DNA of 19,186 nucleotides from Bryobacteraceae bacterium (GTDB taxonomy: Bacteria > Acidobacteriota > Terriglobia > Bryobacterales > Bryobacteraceae): NCBI GenBank assembly GCA_030039005.1, contig JASHQT010000561.1, positions 1 through 19,186 of the forward strand, in the 5' to 3' direction. The notes beneath the pieces are model-generated. The model had not been told where the DNA came from. It saw only the letters and a program-made list of their open reading frames with translations, and ran no database searches. Below, piece by piece: positions 1-6,302 of this stretch. Positions within the stretch are counted from its first letter, which is position 1; each line of letters starts with the position of its first letter. Both the position numbers and the translations under genes were made by a program.

Positions 1-4
1 ACGC

Positions 5-367
5 TTACTTCTTTAGCTCCACGCTGATCAGATGAATCTCGATGCCCGAGACGTTCTCCACCGAATGCGGCGGCAGGCATTCCATGAACGTGGCTTCGGA
101 CTTGGTGAGCAAGCCCGGAACGGTGCGGCTGTCGAACAGCACGTTGCCGTCTTGATCGCGGCGGATGAAGTCGCCCGCCACGATCGTGTAGTAGATCGCC
201 GGCCAGCGGTGCGTGTGCAGCGGCACGCTCTGGCCCACGGGTATGCGTGTATCGATCACGCGTACGCGGTCGTTTTCGAGCACCACGCGATGATACTCGG
301 GCGCGGCGGCGACGGCGTCGAGCGCATCAGGCCAAGGCCATGGATTTTGTTCCGCGGGGGTTGCCAT
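5..367 (-). CDS. Small cupin-domain protein
   Basis: A complete 120-residue protein that looks like a single-domain cupin. The first cupin motif is recognisable as G45...H51-T-H53 (VPLHTHRWPAIYY); the usual glutamate after the histidines is not evident. The second motif is around PPHSVENVSG with H101. There is no signal peptide, so the product should be cytoplasmic. Small cupins of this kind bind a metal through these histidines and serve as sensors or as small isomerases or dioxygenases; the substrate cannot be read from the sequence. The start ATG lies 20 bases after the stop of the preceding secreted-protein gene and lacks a clear Shine-Dalgarno sequence, which suggests it is the last visible gene of the operon starting near 2540. 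Its stop codon is at 5-7, so later operon genes may lie beyond the window edge. Fold call fairly sure, function unknown. Confidence 0.8.
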   Translation of the reverse strand: MATPAEQNPWPWPDALDAVAAAPEYHRVVLENDRVRVIDTRIPVGQSVPLHTHRWPAIYYTIVAGDFIRRDQDGNVLFDSRTVPGLLTKSEATFMECLPPHSVENVSGIEIHLISVELKK

Positions 368-387
368 GCTTTAGTATCGGCTCTTCA

Positions 388-1239
388 TCACCGCTTCACG
401 TCGGCGGCGCCGCCTTTGTCTTTCGTGTAATGCTTCACGTCCTGATTGCCTTCGATGCAGCCGAACTCCATCTGTTCGTAATTCGGCTCGTTGTTCCTAT
501 AGAAATCCATCGCGATTTTGAATGGCCGGGTGAGCACTTTCGGATCTTCCACCGTCGCTTCATATTTTATGGTGTTGGCGTCCACGGGCGTGAACCGCTC
601 CACTACGTGCTCGGCGTCGCTATGGAAATTGCCGGTGGTGTCGTACCAGGTGCGATCGTTCAGATTGGTGGTGTCCACCACCAGCGTGTCGCCTTCCCAA
701 TGCCCCACCGGGTCGCCTTCGAACAGCTTGATACTCGCGGGAATGTGCGGGCGCCCGTCGGTGGGAATGATGCGGTAGGCGTGCATGAACTCCCAGGTCA
801 TCACGACGTAGTTCGCCGGCTGGAGGATCTGAAATCCGAACTGCACGTACATCTGCTTGGGAACGCCGGATTCATAGCAGTGCAGCTCGGGCTCCGCCGC
901 CAAGTCATGCTCGAAGGTCTTTTTGGCCTTCGCGGCCGCCCACGGCTGATAGGGCAGAAAACCGTCCGGCGGGTCGACAATCGCGCCCTTTCCGGGAGGG
1001 ACGCCCGATTTCGGCGTCGGATGGTTCTGCAATTCGAATACCGCGCCGCCGTTGTTCGCCGCGGCCCAGAAGCCTTGCATGTCGGGACGGCCGCCGACCG
1101 AGCGCTTCACCGGTCCGCCCGCAACGTGGCGCGGCGCCGCGAAAATCCCGCCGCCTGCACCGCCCTCACCCTGCTGGGGACGCTGCGGCGGCTGAGCGAC
1201 TAAACATAAAGCAAACACGAGCAACACGGCGAACCTCAC
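388..1239 (-). CDS. Secreted protein of the HWEGDTLVVD family (operon copy 2)
   Basis: A predicted 283-residue exported protein of a family common in Acidobacteriota but without a known function to me. Start chosen at GTG 1239-1237: it is preceded by GGAGGAG, it overlaps the upstream stop as GTGA, and it opens a signal peptide (MRFAVLLVFALCLVAQ). The open frame extends further upstream to 1695, but only over the neighbouring gene. After a Gly/Gln-rich linker (20-45) the mature part begins with RPDMQGFW (51-58); the family core follows: CYESGVPKQMYV (121-132), GHWEGDTLVVDTTNLND (179-195), FHSDAEHVVERF (205-216), YEATVEDPKVLTRPFKI (226-242). It is a clear paralog of the adjacent upstream gene, sharing nearly every one of these blocks in the same order. 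The translational overlap implies coupled, roughly equal expression and perhaps a heteromeric pair. Confidence 0.9.
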   Translation of the reverse strand: MRFAVLLVFALCLVAQPPQRPQQGEGGAGGGIFAAPRHVAGGPVKRSVGGRPDMQGFWAAANNGGAVFELQNHPTPKSGVPPGKGAIVDPPDGFLPYQPWAAAKAKKTFEHDLAAEPELHCYESGVPKQMYVQFGFQILQPANYVVMTWEFMHAYRIIPTDGRPHIPASIKLFEGDPVGHWEGDTLVVDTTNLNDRTWYDTTGNFHSDAEHVVERFTPVDANTIKYEATVEDPKVLTRPFKIAMDFYRNNEPNYEQMEFGCIEGNQDVKHYTKDKGGAADVKR

Positions 1240-2009
1240 TGCGCTCCTCCCGATTCTTCGTCGCGATAGGCCTGGCACTCGTACTCCAGAATGCGGAAAT
1301 TGGACTCGGTGTGCCGATACAGCGGAATGCGGATTTTCCAAGGCTCGGTGAATACTTCCGGATCCTCGATGGTGGCTTCGTATTCGAGCGTGTCCGGCCC
1401 CGTGCGCGTGTAGCGCTCCACCACGTGCAGCTTGTCGCTGTGATAATCGCCCGCGGCGTCGAACCAGGTCTGGTCGTTGAAATCGCTTACGTCCACCACC
1501 AGCGTGTTGCCCTCCCAATGTCCGCGCGAATCGCCGTTCCACCAGTCCAGGCCGTCCAAGTGCTCGGTTTTGTTCGTGAAAATGGTGCGGTAATTGTGAA
1601 TATATTCGTAGGCGATCAGCGTGTATTGCGGCGTCTCGAAAATCTGAAAAGGGAAATTCAGATACGTGATGCGCGGCACGCCCGGCATGTAGCATTGATT
1701 CAACGGATCGCCGGCTTTGCGGTTCTTGAAATTCGCCTCGCGCTTGGCGAGCGCTTCCGATTTATAGGGAATCTTGCCGTCCGCGGGCTGCACGATAACG
1801 CTAAGGCCCGGCGGAATCCCCAGCGCTCCGGAATGGTCTTCCAGATCGAATGCGGCCGTGGTGTCGCGGACCTGCCAGATGCCTTGCAAATCGGGCAGGC
1901 CGTCGGGCGTGCGGGGAACCTTGTACGCGCCACTCCGGGAGCTCTGCGCCCAGGCCGCGCCACAGGAAAGCGTCAGGGCCGCGAGCAAACTCGAAACCAA
2001 AATCTTCAT
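1236..2009 (-). CDS. Secreted protein of the HWEGDTLVVD family (operon copy 1)
   Basis: A predicted 257-residue exported protein, paralogous to the gene that follows it. The start at ATG 2009 is chosen because it opens a typical signal peptide (MKILVSSLLAALTLSCGAAWA, cleavage near A21-Q22) and lies 10 bases after the DUF6152-like gene; an upstream ATG in frame at 2081 would lie inside that gene. Core blocks are LPDLQGIWQVRD (38-49), CYMPGVPRITYLNFPFQIF (106-124), RGHWEGNTLVVD (162-173), DYHSDKLHVVERY (188-200) and YEATIEDPEVFTEPWKIRI (210-228). A conserved cysteine pair (C106 and C245 of YEC) has counterparts in both paralogs in this window and could form a disulphide in the periplasm. The rich aromatic and HWEG/HSD histidine content suggests a binding or enzymatic role, but no catalytic assignment is possible. 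Function unknown; gene call secure. Confidence 0.9.
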   Translation of the reverse strand: MKILVSSLLAALTLSCGAAWAQSSRSGAYKVPRTPDGLPDLQGIWQVRDTTAAFDLEDHSGALGIPPGLSVIVQPADGKIPYKSEALAKREANFKNRKAGDPLNQCYMPGVPRITYLNFPFQIFETPQYTLIAYEYIHNYRTIFTNKTEHLDGLDWWNGDSRGHWEGNTLVVDVSDFNDQTWFDAAGDYHSDKLHVVERYTRTGPDTLEYEATIEDPEVFTEPWKIRIPLYRHTESNFRILEYECQAYRDEESGGAQ

Positions 2010-2019
2010 TGGACCCGCG

Positions 2020-2469
2020 CTACTTCCCGTCTTCTTTTGGAGGCGCCGGAGCTTCGCTAGGCTTGGGCAGCGCATCGGCATTGCCCGCGAACAGCCGCCG
2101 ACCGTCGGGCGTCTTCACCGAGCGCGTCCACATAGCCGCCGTGCCGTCCTTGGCCGCAAAGCCTTCGATTTCGATCTCGTCGCCGGCCTTCAGCGTAGTC
2201 TTGCGCCATCCCTGGCGATACAGCACGTTCGGCGGCAGCGCCTCGCACGACCACGTCGTCGTCTTGCCGTCGGCATCGGTGACTTCGATATGAATCTGCG
2301 TGTGCGGATTCACCCAATCCATGCTGACGAACTTGCCTTTTAGTGTGACTGGCTTGTTCACGTCGAACTCGGCGGCGAACGAATGATGCGCCAGCGCCGG
2401 CAGCCCCGCGAGCAGGACCGCGCTTAAAACACCCACGGCCACACCGATCACCCCAACCTTGACCTTCAT
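2020..2469 (-). CDS. DUF6152-like secreted protein
   Basis: A 149-residue exported protein recognised as the DUF6152 type by its signature: after a signal peptide (MKVKVGVIGVAVGVLSAVLL...ALA) the mature protein starts with HHSFAAEFDVNKPVTLKG, followed by MDWVNPHTQIHIEVTDADG, the WSCEALPPNVLYRQGW block and LKAGDEIEIEGFAAKDG, ending in a Pro/Glu-rich tail (PKPSEAPAPPKEDGK). This layout resembles a small OB-like beta barrel, but that is inference. Start ATG 2469 is chosen over upstream in-frame ATGs because GGGAGG lies a good distance before it, and because it opens the signal peptide. It is the first gene of the operon; the promoter is at 2547-2576. Genes of this family are often seen next to HWEGDTLVVD-type genes in Acidobacteriota and some Proteobacteria, as here, so the two products probably act together outside the cytoplasm. 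Biochemical role unknown. Confidence 0.9.
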   Translation of the reverse strand: MKVKVGVIGVAVGVLSAVLLAGLPALAHHSFAAEFDVNKPVTLKGKFVSMDWVNPHTQIHIEVTDADGKTTTWSCEALPPNVLYRQGWRKTTLKAGDEIEIEGFAAKDGTAAMWTRSVKTPDGRRLFAGNADALPKPSEAPAPPKEDGK

Positions 2470-2546
2470 CCTGAAATGCCTCCCACGTCGTTCCCCCAAA
2501 GGACGACTTGCTGCCAGCGGATTGTTACGGTGGCTTATCGAGCGCG

Positions 2547-2576
2547 ATTCTATAACGCGCCCGAAGAACAAGTCAA
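2547..2576 (-). promoter_or_regulatory. Sigma70-like promoter of the DUF6152 operon
   Basis: On the minus strand TTGACT (2576-2571, 5 of 6 to TTGACA) is followed after 18 bases by TAGAAT (2552-2547, 5 of 6 to TATAAT). An overlapping TATAGA (2554-2549) gives a 16-base spacer. Transcription would begin near 2540, leaving a leader of about 70 bases before the Shine-Dalgarno GGGAGG and ATG 2469. It is the best-matched promoter I found in the window and fits the first gene of the operon. Not verified experimentally. Confidence 0.6.
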
Positions 2577-2644
2577 CTGAAGCAGGCTTCTTGGCACCTG
2601 GGACGAACCCCATGACGATCACTCCGGGCCCAATCTCGCTGGAT

Positions 2645-2830
2645 TTACGCGAGGATCTGTTTCGACTGGCCGGACCGTAGTCTACGCAGGCGCAGCAGTT
2701 CGGAGAGAAGCTCCAGTTCCCGATGCGAAAGCGTGTTGGCGATCCGGAGGAACTCCTGGGCGGACATTTCTCCCCGCGTCAAGCGGCCCAACAGATCTTT
2801 AGCAGTGAATTTCACATGACCTCGAGACAT
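2645..2830 (-). CDS. Small hypothetical helical protein
   Basis: A 61-residue ORF lying between the orphan permease and the DUF6152 operon. The translation is charged and strongly helical (LLGRLTRGEMSAQEFLRI, then LSHRELELLSELLRLRRLR), with leucines spaced as in a short amphipathic helix pair and a basic C-terminus; no signal peptide or membrane segment. I do not recognise a family. A GGGTGA directly before the ATG is too close to be a good ribosome binding site, so the start is uncertain. The composition is believable for a real small protein (few Arg/Pro-rich shadow features), but without homologs it could be spurious. Confidence 0.4.
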   Translation of the reverse strand: MSRGHVKFTAKDLLGRLTRGEMSAQEFLRIANTLSHRELELLSELLRLRRLRSGQSKQILA

Positions 2831-2900
2831 TCACCCAGGCACGCTCGTGGCCGTTCTGTATCCGGTTGAAACATCGCGGTTAGCAATTCGGCGAGTGAAT

Positions 2901-2927
2901 AAAAAAGTTCACTTCGGCCAGCCGAAA
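2901..2927 (-). terminator. Possible intrinsic terminator of the orphan permease gene
   Basis: Downstream of the permease stop, the minus strand reads TTTCGG (2927-2922), loop CTGG, CCGAAG (2917-2912), then five bases and a run of six T (2906-2901). The short stem contains one T-G wobble and the T run is displaced from it, so this is a weaker terminator than canonical ones. Confidence 0.4.
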
Positions 2928-2956
2928 GGTTCTCGATGGCACGCCTGCGGCCTGAT

Positions 2957-5680
2957 TTATTCGGATTTGAGCGCTTCCACCGGATCGACCGCGGCCGCGC
3001 GGCGCGCCGGGACGTAACTGGCGAGCACCGCGGCGGCGACCAACACGAGCGGCACTGCGGCGTAAGTCAGCGGGTCGAGCGGGCTGATGCCGAACAGCAG
3101 CGACTTCATCAGCCGCATCAGGCCCGCGGCTGACAGAAGCCCAATAGCCGTGCCCACCGCCGCCAGCGTGAACCCGTGCCGCACGAACATCTTCTTCAGC
3201 TCGCCGGGTTCAGCGCCCAGCGCCAGGCGGATGCCGATTTCGCGCCGCCGTTGCGAAACTGCGTAGGCGATCACGCCGTAGAGCCCGATCACGCCCAGCA
3301 CCAGTGCCATCGCGCCCGCGATCGCGAGCATCACTAGCGTGAACGATGTGCGCGCGATCGAGCGGCCGTAGATCTCCTGCATGGTTCGCACTTCAGCGAC
3401 GGGCAGGCTGGCGTTCACGGACCAGACGGCCTGCCGGACCTGGTTGATGAAGCTCTCGGTACCTGCGCGGTCGCTGCGGATGACGAACGTTACTGCGCGA
3501 ACGGCGTTCGCCTTGGCGGTCCCCATCAGAAACGGCATCATCGGGGGCCAGTAGACGATCTCGGGAGCTTTTTCCTGGACGCCTCTCTCGCGCACGTCCT
3601 GGACCACGCCGATCACTTCATGCCAAGGCATCCCCGGAAACTCCCGGATTCTTTTGCCGATGGCGGCAGATGGCGCGCCCCACGTCTCGCGCGCCAGACT
3701 TTCCGAGAGCAGCACCACCGGCCGGCCGCCATAAATCTCGTCCCAGGTCAGCTCGCGGCCCGCGATCAGGCGCGTGCCGGCCGTGCGGAAGAACCCCGGC
3801 GAAGGATATTGATACATCCGCAGCGGCGGAATTTCGTTGGGCCCGTAGTTTTGACCCTCCACCATGATGTCGTCCCACATGCCACCGAAATTTTCCATGG
3901 GCACGTCGCTCGCGAAGCCCGCGGAACGGACGCCGGGAATCGCCGCCAGCTTGTCCAGGATGTCGTTTTGCGTGCGGGTGACGCGCAGGGGTTCCGCAAT
4001 GAGCGATTCCGGAATCGCGACGCGGATCGTCTGCAAGTTCCCTGGATTGGTGAATCCCGGGTCCACGCGGCGTAGGGCTTGGAACGTGCGAATCATCAGG
4101 CCCGCGCTGATCAGCAGCACCATCGCCAGCGCCACCTGCGCGATCACTAACAGATTGCGCGTACGATGGCGCTCCCGGCTGACGCTGGCCGTACGGCCGG
4201 CGCTGCTCAAAGCCGCGGCAATCCGCGGTCCGGCATATTTCAAGGCCGGAATCAATCCGAGTATCAGGCCGGAGAGCAAGGACAGAACCAGCGTGAATGC
4301 GACCGCCCAGGCGTCGAGTGAAATTTCGTTCAGCCGCGGCAGGTTCGCCGGACCGATCGCGGCGAGGAGCTGCAGCCCGGCTTGCGCGATCGCTAATCCG
4401 AGCGCACCGCCGGCGAGGACGAGGATCATACTTTCCACTAGCAGCCCGCGGACGATTCTCGCCGCGCTTGCCCCCAGCGCCGCGCGCACGGCCAGTTCCT
4501 GCTGCCGCGCATTGGCGCGTACCAGCAGTAGATTGGTGACGTTGGCGCAGGCGATGAGCATCACCAGACCGATCGTTCCCATCACCACCCACAGCACGTC
4601 GCCGACGTTGCCGACCACGTCATCCTTGAGCGGTCGCAGAGCGGGCGTGATCTTCCAGGTTTCATAGACGTGCGGATTCGTGCCGGGGCCGTTGGACCAG
4701 GAGTCCATCCAAACCGGCAACAGGCGGGACAGATCCGCATCGGCCTCGCGGATGCTTACACCCGGCTTCAGCCGCGCCACTCCCTGAAACCCAAACCCGG
4801 CCAGTGTCAGGTGCGAGCGGGTGAGAGCCAAGGGCGCAATCACGTCGAAGTCCTGGTCGGCGATCTCGAAGCCGCGCGGCATCACGCCCACAATCTGGCG
4901 CGCGCGCGAATCGATCGTGATATCCCGGCCGATCACGCTGCGGTCGCCTCCATAGCGCCGCTGCCAGTAGCCGTAGCTGAGCATCACGATGTTAGACGGG
5001 CTCGCAAAGGCGAAACCAGGGGGCGCTGGTCCGCGCGGAATCTGATCCTGCGCGTTGAGCCAGCGGCCAAGTAGCGGAGGTACATCCAGCGCCTGAAGCA
5101 CGCCGTCGCTGACGATTGTGACGCGCACTTGCTCGGGCTCCGCGAAGCCGGTGACGTTCGCGGTATCCCTGGTCCATACGCCCATGGATTGAAACGACCG
5201 GTTGTGCTCCGAGTACGTAACGTACATGGAAGGCGACAGCAGCAGGCCGTCGGCGAAACTCGCCAGCCCCGCCGCGCCCGGTGCGAACTGGCGCAACGCG
5301 ACCAACTGACCCGCCTGGGGATAGCGCAGCGGCTGCAACAGGACGCTGTTGACCACGCTGAAGACCCCCGTGTTGGCGCCGATGCCGATCGCGATGGTCA
5401 AGATCGCGACGGCGGTGAAAGCCGCATGGTGGCGCAGCGCGCGCAAGGCATAGCGGAAATCGCGGAGCAGTGTGTCGAGGAACGTGAGGGTGTTCATGCG
5501 GTAAATTTCCTCCCGGATCTGCATCGTGTTACCGAGTTTGCGGTGCGCGGCGGCGCGGGCGGCTTGAGGCGGCATCCCGCGGGCGATGTTTTCGTCGGTT
5601 TCGATGTCCAGATAGGAGGAGAGCTCTTGGCCGCGCTCGCGGTCCCATTGCTCGCGCCGGAGAAATCGCCGCCATCCCAT
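2957..5680 (-). CDS. Orphan ABC permease of the acidobacterial ADOP (MacB/FtsX) class
   Basis: A complete 907-residue inner-membrane protein. Residues 1-65 form a cytoplasmic prefix with the helical block LSSYLDIETDENIARGMPP and AARAAAHRKLG that is typical of acidobacterial orphan permeases. The first membrane helix, with the family signature LTIAIGIGANTGVFSVVNS, spans about 88-113 and is followed by a large periplasmic MacB-like domain. Two FtsX-type permease modules follow: IGLVMLIACANVTNLLLVRA with the coupling-helix motif RQQELAVRAALGAS in the middle, and IGLYGVIAYAVSQRRREIGI with LALGAE near the C-terminus, ending ARRAAAVDPVEALKSE. The duplicated FtsX layout in one chain and the absence of any adjacent ATPase gene define the class; partner ATPase and substrate are unknown. 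No Shine-Dalgarno is well placed before ATG 5680, but TATACT lies 7 bases upstream, consistent with leaderless translation. Confidence 0.95.
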   Translation of the reverse strand: MGWRRFLRREQWDRERGQELSSYLDIETDENIARGMPPQAARAAAHRKLGNTMQIREEIYRMNTLTFLDTLLRDFRYALRALRHHAAFTAVAILTIAIGIGANTGVFSVVNSVLLQPLRYPQAGQLVALRQFAPGAAGLASFADGLLLSPSMYVTYSEHNRSFQSMGVWTRDTANVTGFAEPEQVRVTIVSDGVLQALDVPPLLGRWLNAQDQIPRGPAPPGFAFASPSNIVMLSYGYWQRRYGGDRSVIGRDITIDSRARQIVGVMPRGFEIADQDFDVIAPLALTRSHLTLAGFGFQGVARLKPGVSIREADADLSRLLPVWMDSWSNGPGTNPHVYETWKITPALRPLKDDVVGNVGDVLWVVMGTIGLVMLIACANVTNLLLVRANARQQELAVRAALGASAARIVRGLLVESMILVLAGGALGLAIAQAGLQLLAAIGPANLPRLNEISLDAWAVAFTLVLSLLSGLILGLIPALKYAGPRIAAALSSAGRTASVSRERHRTRNLLVIAQVALAMVLLISAGLMIRTFQALRRVDPGFTNPGNLQTIRVAIPESLIAEPLRVTRTQNDILDKLAAIPGVRSAGFASDVPMENFGGMWDDIMVEGQNYGPNEIPPLRMYQYPSPGFFRTAGTRLIAGRELTWDEIYGGRPVVLLSESLARETWGAPSAAIGKRIREFPGMPWHEVIGVVQDVRERGVQEKAPEIVYWPPMMPFLMGTAKANAVRAVTFVIRSDRAGTESFINQVRQAVWSVNASLPVAEVRTMQEIYGRSIARTSFTLVMLAIAGAMALVLGVIGLYGVIAYAVSQRRREIGIRLALGAEPGELKKMFVRHGFTLAAVGTAIGLLSAAGLMRLMKSLLFGISPLDPLTYAAVPLVLVAAAVLASYVPARRAAAVDPVEALKSE

Positions 5681-5687
5681 GGGTTTC

Positions 5688-5693
5688 AGTATA
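5688..5693 (-). promoter_or_regulatory. Possible -10 box for a leaderless permease transcript
   Basis: TATACT (minus strand 5693-5688) is a 5 of 6 match to TATAAT and sits exactly 7 bases before the permease ATG, so a transcript starting at the normal distance would begin at or beside the start codon. No convincing -35 box is seen 16-18 bases upstream. Confidence 0.35.
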
Positions 5694-5813
5694 CTCCACT
5701 AGACACTCGACCGGAGAAACGTACCTGATATACGCGCGATCCCCTGTTTTGTTCCGAAAATATTTCAGGAGACCCTCGATTGGACCTTGCGCTCCGGTCC
5801 CTAGTCCCCGACC

Positions 5814-6107
5814 CTAGTAGATATCCAGCGCCTCGCCGACCGTTACCTCGTCCAGCGGGTCGTGTCGGGCGAGTTCGCCAGCATCGGCGGCGAAGAAGTT
5901 GTCCAGCAACTGGCAGCTCATGCGGAGCAGGTCCGTGATATCAGGCCGGACCAGCGCTCCGCGGCCGATGGAAGCCAGCCTCTGGGAGATCGCCTCAGCC
6001 ACCGCGACCTTGTGCGGTGAGGGCGGCCACTGGCTGATTACCTCCAGCCGGTAGCCTTGGAATCGCACATCCGCTTCGGCCGGACTTTCAGTGCGGTCGT
6101 TGGGCAT
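5814..6107 (-). CDS. Hypothetical 97-residue protein
   Basis: A 97-residue acidic protein I do not recognise. Visible features: a short segment with beta character at the N-terminus (VRFQGYRLEVISQW), two likely helices (HKVAVAEAISQRLASIG and DITDLLRMSCQLLDNFFAA) and an acidic C-terminal segment ending DEVTVGEALDIY. There is no signal peptide or membrane helix, so the product would be cytoplasmic. No Shine-Dalgarno precedes ATG 6107, and the upstream DNA is the repeat-rich region shared with the divergent HDOD gene. It is 133 bases upstream of the orphan permease on the same strand, too far for tight coupling. The translation has a balanced composition, which favours a real gene over a shadow frame. 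Confidence 0.55.
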   Translation of the reverse strand: MPNDRTESPAEADVRFQGYRLEVISQWPPSPHKVAVAEAISQRLASIGRGALVRPDITDLLRMSCQLLDNFFAADAGELARHDPLDEVTVGEALDIY

Positions 6108-6131
6108 TTGACTGACTTATCGGCGGGGTTT

Positions 6132-6168
6132 CTCAAACTTAGTACTCAAACGGAAGGTGCTCTCAAAC
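6132..6168. repeat. Three copies of CTCAAAC
   Basis: CTCAAAC occurs at 6132-6138, 6145-6151 and 6162-6168; the outer two belong to a longer direct repeat TCTCAAACTTA (6131-6141 and 6161-6171), exactly 30 bases apart. They lie between the divergent 97-residue gene and the HDOD gene and just upstream of a second repeat set, so they may be binding sites of a regulator. No known motif is recognised. Confidence 0.6.
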
Positions 6169-6199
6169 TTATTCTGGCCCGGACCGATAAGCAGACTTT

Positions 6200-6279
6200 A
6201 GCGGTGCCAGGTGCACCGCGCAGAACCCAAGCGGGGCAGGTGCACCGCGTACAAACAAAAGCCGGGCGGGTGCACCGCG
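6200..6279. repeat. Triplicated GGTGCACCGCG element upstream of the HDOD gene
   Basis: GGTGCACCGCG appears at 6210-6220, 6239-6249 and 6269-6279, spaced 29 and 30 bases apart. Each holds the perfect 8-bp palindrome GGTGCACC, and each is preceded by a related AGC(G/C)G(G/T)GC-like stretch, so the repeat unit is about 20 bases. The spacing is close to three helical turns, placing the sites on nearly the same DNA face. Copy 1 can also form a hairpin (GCGGTGC 6201-6207 with GCACCGC 6213-6219). The last copy ends 24 bases before the HDOD ATG, so a bound protein, or a structured leader, could control that gene. Confidence 0.75.
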
Positions 6280-6292
6280 GCCGCCCGCTGGC

Positions 6293-6298
6293 AAGGAG
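6293..6298 (+). promoter_or_regulatory. Ribosome binding site that fixes the HDOD start
   Basis: AAGGAG is followed by four bases and ATG 6303. The open frame continues upstream to 6057, but this site, together with loss of protein-like composition upstream (Arg/His/Pro-rich residues encoded by the repeats), marks 6303 as the start. Confidence 0.75.
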
Positions 6299-6302
6299 CA
6301 GT

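Noticed and set aside
247..1203. 318-residue plus-strand open frame
   Set aside because: It is antisense to the secreted-protein genes, has Arg/His/Val-rich composition and no family motif; the minus-strand frames have signal peptides, ribosome binding sites and shared paralogous blocks.
1240..1695. N-terminal extension of the second HWEGDTLVVD gene
   Set aside because: It is His/Arg-rich shadow sequence overlapping the preceding paralog; GGAGGAG, the GTGA overlap and the signal peptide mark the start at 1239.
6200..6279. Possible CRISPR array
   Set aside because: Only three units, repeats of about 20 bases with spacers of about 10 bases that are themselves similar, and no cas gene nearby.
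6057..6302. N-terminal extension of the HDOD protein
   Set aside because: The extension covers the palindromic repeats and the start of the divergent gene; AAGGAG before ATG 6303 and the absence of protein-like composition upstream argue against it.
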